Shown piece by piece: positions 14,230 through 15,134 of a stretch of DNA of 15,134 bases. Every line of letters begins with the position of its first letter. The stretch's first letter is position 1. A program made the translations under genes and the position numbers. Source of the stretch: an uncultured Thermoleophilia bacterium (GTDB lineage: Bacteria; Actinomycetota; Thermoleophilia; UBA2241). The stretch is from contig CAIXSE010000742.1 of assembly GCA_903921965.1 (NCBI GenBank), positions 1 through 15,134 of the forward strand, written 5' to 3'. The notes beneath the pieces were generated by a model. The model had not been told where the DNA came from. It saw nothing but the letters and a program-made list of their open reading frames with translations, and did no database searches.

Positions 14230-15134
14230 GTGACACGAGACGAAAGACCACAAGGCGCCGGGGGGGAACGGCGGTACTCCTGCTGGCCGCGGCACTGCTC
14301 CTCCTCGGGCTCGCGGTCGCGCAGGGCGCGTCCGCCGCGAGCCCATCGGCCTCGCCTGCCGGCCAGACCTTCCGCGTCGGCTGGATGCAGGAGCCGGACA
14401 GCATCAACCCGTGGCTCGGCGCGCTCGCCGAGAGCTACGAGGTCGCCCACCTCAACTACGACTACCTCGTCGGTTACGACCCCAGGGACTTCTCGCCGAG
14501 GCCCGAGATCGCGACCAGTTGGGAGGTGTCGCCCGACGGCAAGGTGTGGACCTTCAAGATCCGCGAGGGCGTCAAGTGGTCGGACGGTGAGCCCCTCACC
14601 GCCGCCGACGTCGCCTTCACGTACAACTTCAACGTGCAGAACCAGATCGGCCTCTACTACGTGTACTGGATCGGCATCGAGAAGGCGGTCGCCGTCGACC
14701 CGACGACCGTCAAGGTCTATTGCAGCACGCCGAAGGCCAACATGCTCTCCAACATCATCCCGATCATCCCCGAGCACATCTGGTCCAGGATCCCGGCGAA
14801 GAAGGCGACGACCACCTTCCAGAACCCGCCACCCATCGTCGGCAGCGGCCCGTTCCAGGTGGTCGAGTGGCAGCGCGGCAAGTTCCTGCGCTTGAAGGCG
14901 AACCAGTCCTACTGGGCCGGCGCACCGAAGATCGACGAGCTCATCTTCCAGCTCTACACGAACCCCGACAGCCTCTCGGGTGACCTGAAGGCTGGCACCC
15001 TCGACGCCGCCGTCTGGCTGCCGCCGGCCTCGGCGGCGCAGCTGCGCTCGGTGCCGGAGCTGACGACCATCAAGGGCACGAGCTGGCGTTTCAACGAGCT
15101 CGGCTTCAACTGCTACGACAGCCCGGACTCGCTC
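14226..15134 (+). CDS. ABC transporter substrate-binding protein, family 5 (SBP3), N-terminal part
   Basis: 303 residues are readable and the frame is still open at the window edge. The N-terminus is basic (RRKTTRRR), then a leucine/alanine-rich core and an ASAA cleavage-like site at about 34-38; there is no cysteine, so it is not a lipoprotein. The SBP_bac_5 domain starts at about residue 46 (QTFRVGWMQEPDSINPW) and shows GKVWTFKIREGVKWSDG, the TPKANMLSNIIPIIPEHIW stretch and VGSGPFQVVEWQRGKF. It is closely similar along its length to SBP2. The start is the ATG at 14226, with GAGGGGGA (14215-14222) three bases upstream; it overlaps the stop of the possible 66-aa frame. It is the last visible gene of the mttB-like operon and may capture the compound that operon degrades. 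A C-terminal membrane anchor is expected but lies outside the window. Confidence 0.9.
   Translation, partial: MSDTRRKTTRRRGGTAVLLLAAALLLLGLAVAQGASAASPSASPAGQTFRVGWMQEPDSINPWLGALAESYEVAHLNYDYLVGYDPRDFSPRPEIATSWEVSPDGKVWTFKIREGVKWSDGEPLTAADVAFTYNFNVQNQIGLYYVYWIGIEKAVAVDPTTVKVYCSTPKANMLSNIIPIIPEHIWSRIPAKKATTTFQNPPPIVGSGPFQVVEWQRGKFLRLKANQSYWAGAPKIDELIFQLYTNPDSLSGDLKAGTLDAAVWLPPASAAQLRSVPELTTIKGTSWRFNELGFNCYDSPDSL

Noticed and set aside
1..15134. tRNA, rRNA, CRISPR array, riboswitch or replication origin
   Set aside because: No cloverleaf-like gene, regularly spaced repeat, or recognisable riboswitch core was seen by eye; gaps between genes are all below about 250 bases and mostly filled by promoters and hairpins.

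Overview
The window is high-GC bacterial DNA (about two thirds G+C by eye, with codon third positions mostly G or C). It is densely coding and uses strong AGGAGG-type ribosome sites. The family mix suggests an Actinomycetota-like or Chloroflexota-like soil or subsurface bacterium: family 5 ABC solute-binding proteins anchored by a C-terminal membrane helix, an SLH-domain surface protein, a non-pyrrolysine MttB homologue, and HyuA/HyuB. This placement is an inference with low confidence; no rRNA or tRNA is present to test it.

The layout is a repeated unit. Each unit starts with a regulator on the minus strand. Divergent from it, on the plus strand, are catabolic-type enzymes, and the unit ends with a secreted, membrane-anchored family 5 solute-binding protein (SBP). 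Bases 1-1260 are the end of a previous unit (SBP1, 5' end outside the window). Unit A (1385-8337) has regulator 1 (minus), then hyuA, hyuB and SBP2. Unit B (8471 to beyond 15134) has regulator 2 (minus), then a short SLH/CocE-like surface protein as its own transcription unit, then an MttB-family methyltransferase, an MmgE/PrpD-family protein and SBP3, which runs off the end. Convergent junctions between an SBP and the next regulator carry perfect GC-rich hairpins and share sequence, so the units look like diverged tandem copies.

The most unusual content is the regulator pair. Both proteins (359 and 354 aa) join the N-terminal part of an IS1595/ISXO2-type transposase (zinc ribbon CxxC...CxxC plus the following helix-turn-helix) to a complete TetR-type repressor. 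The DDE nuclease domain is absent. Three plus-strand promoters (upstream of hyuA, the SLH gene and the mttB-like gene) share one architecture: an upstream GTAC...GGAA element with fixed 14-base spacing, a TTGACA -35 box, a TAnnAT -10 box, and an 18-bp inverted repeat that begins on the last base of the -10 box. A simple model is that each fusion protein uses two DNA-binding modules on this two-part operator and releases an operon for uptake (SBP) and breakdown (HyuAB, or MttB plus MmgE/PrpD) of a small amide or methylated nitrogen compound. The substrates cannot be read from the sequence, and no ABC permease, ATPase or corrinoid protein lies in the window.
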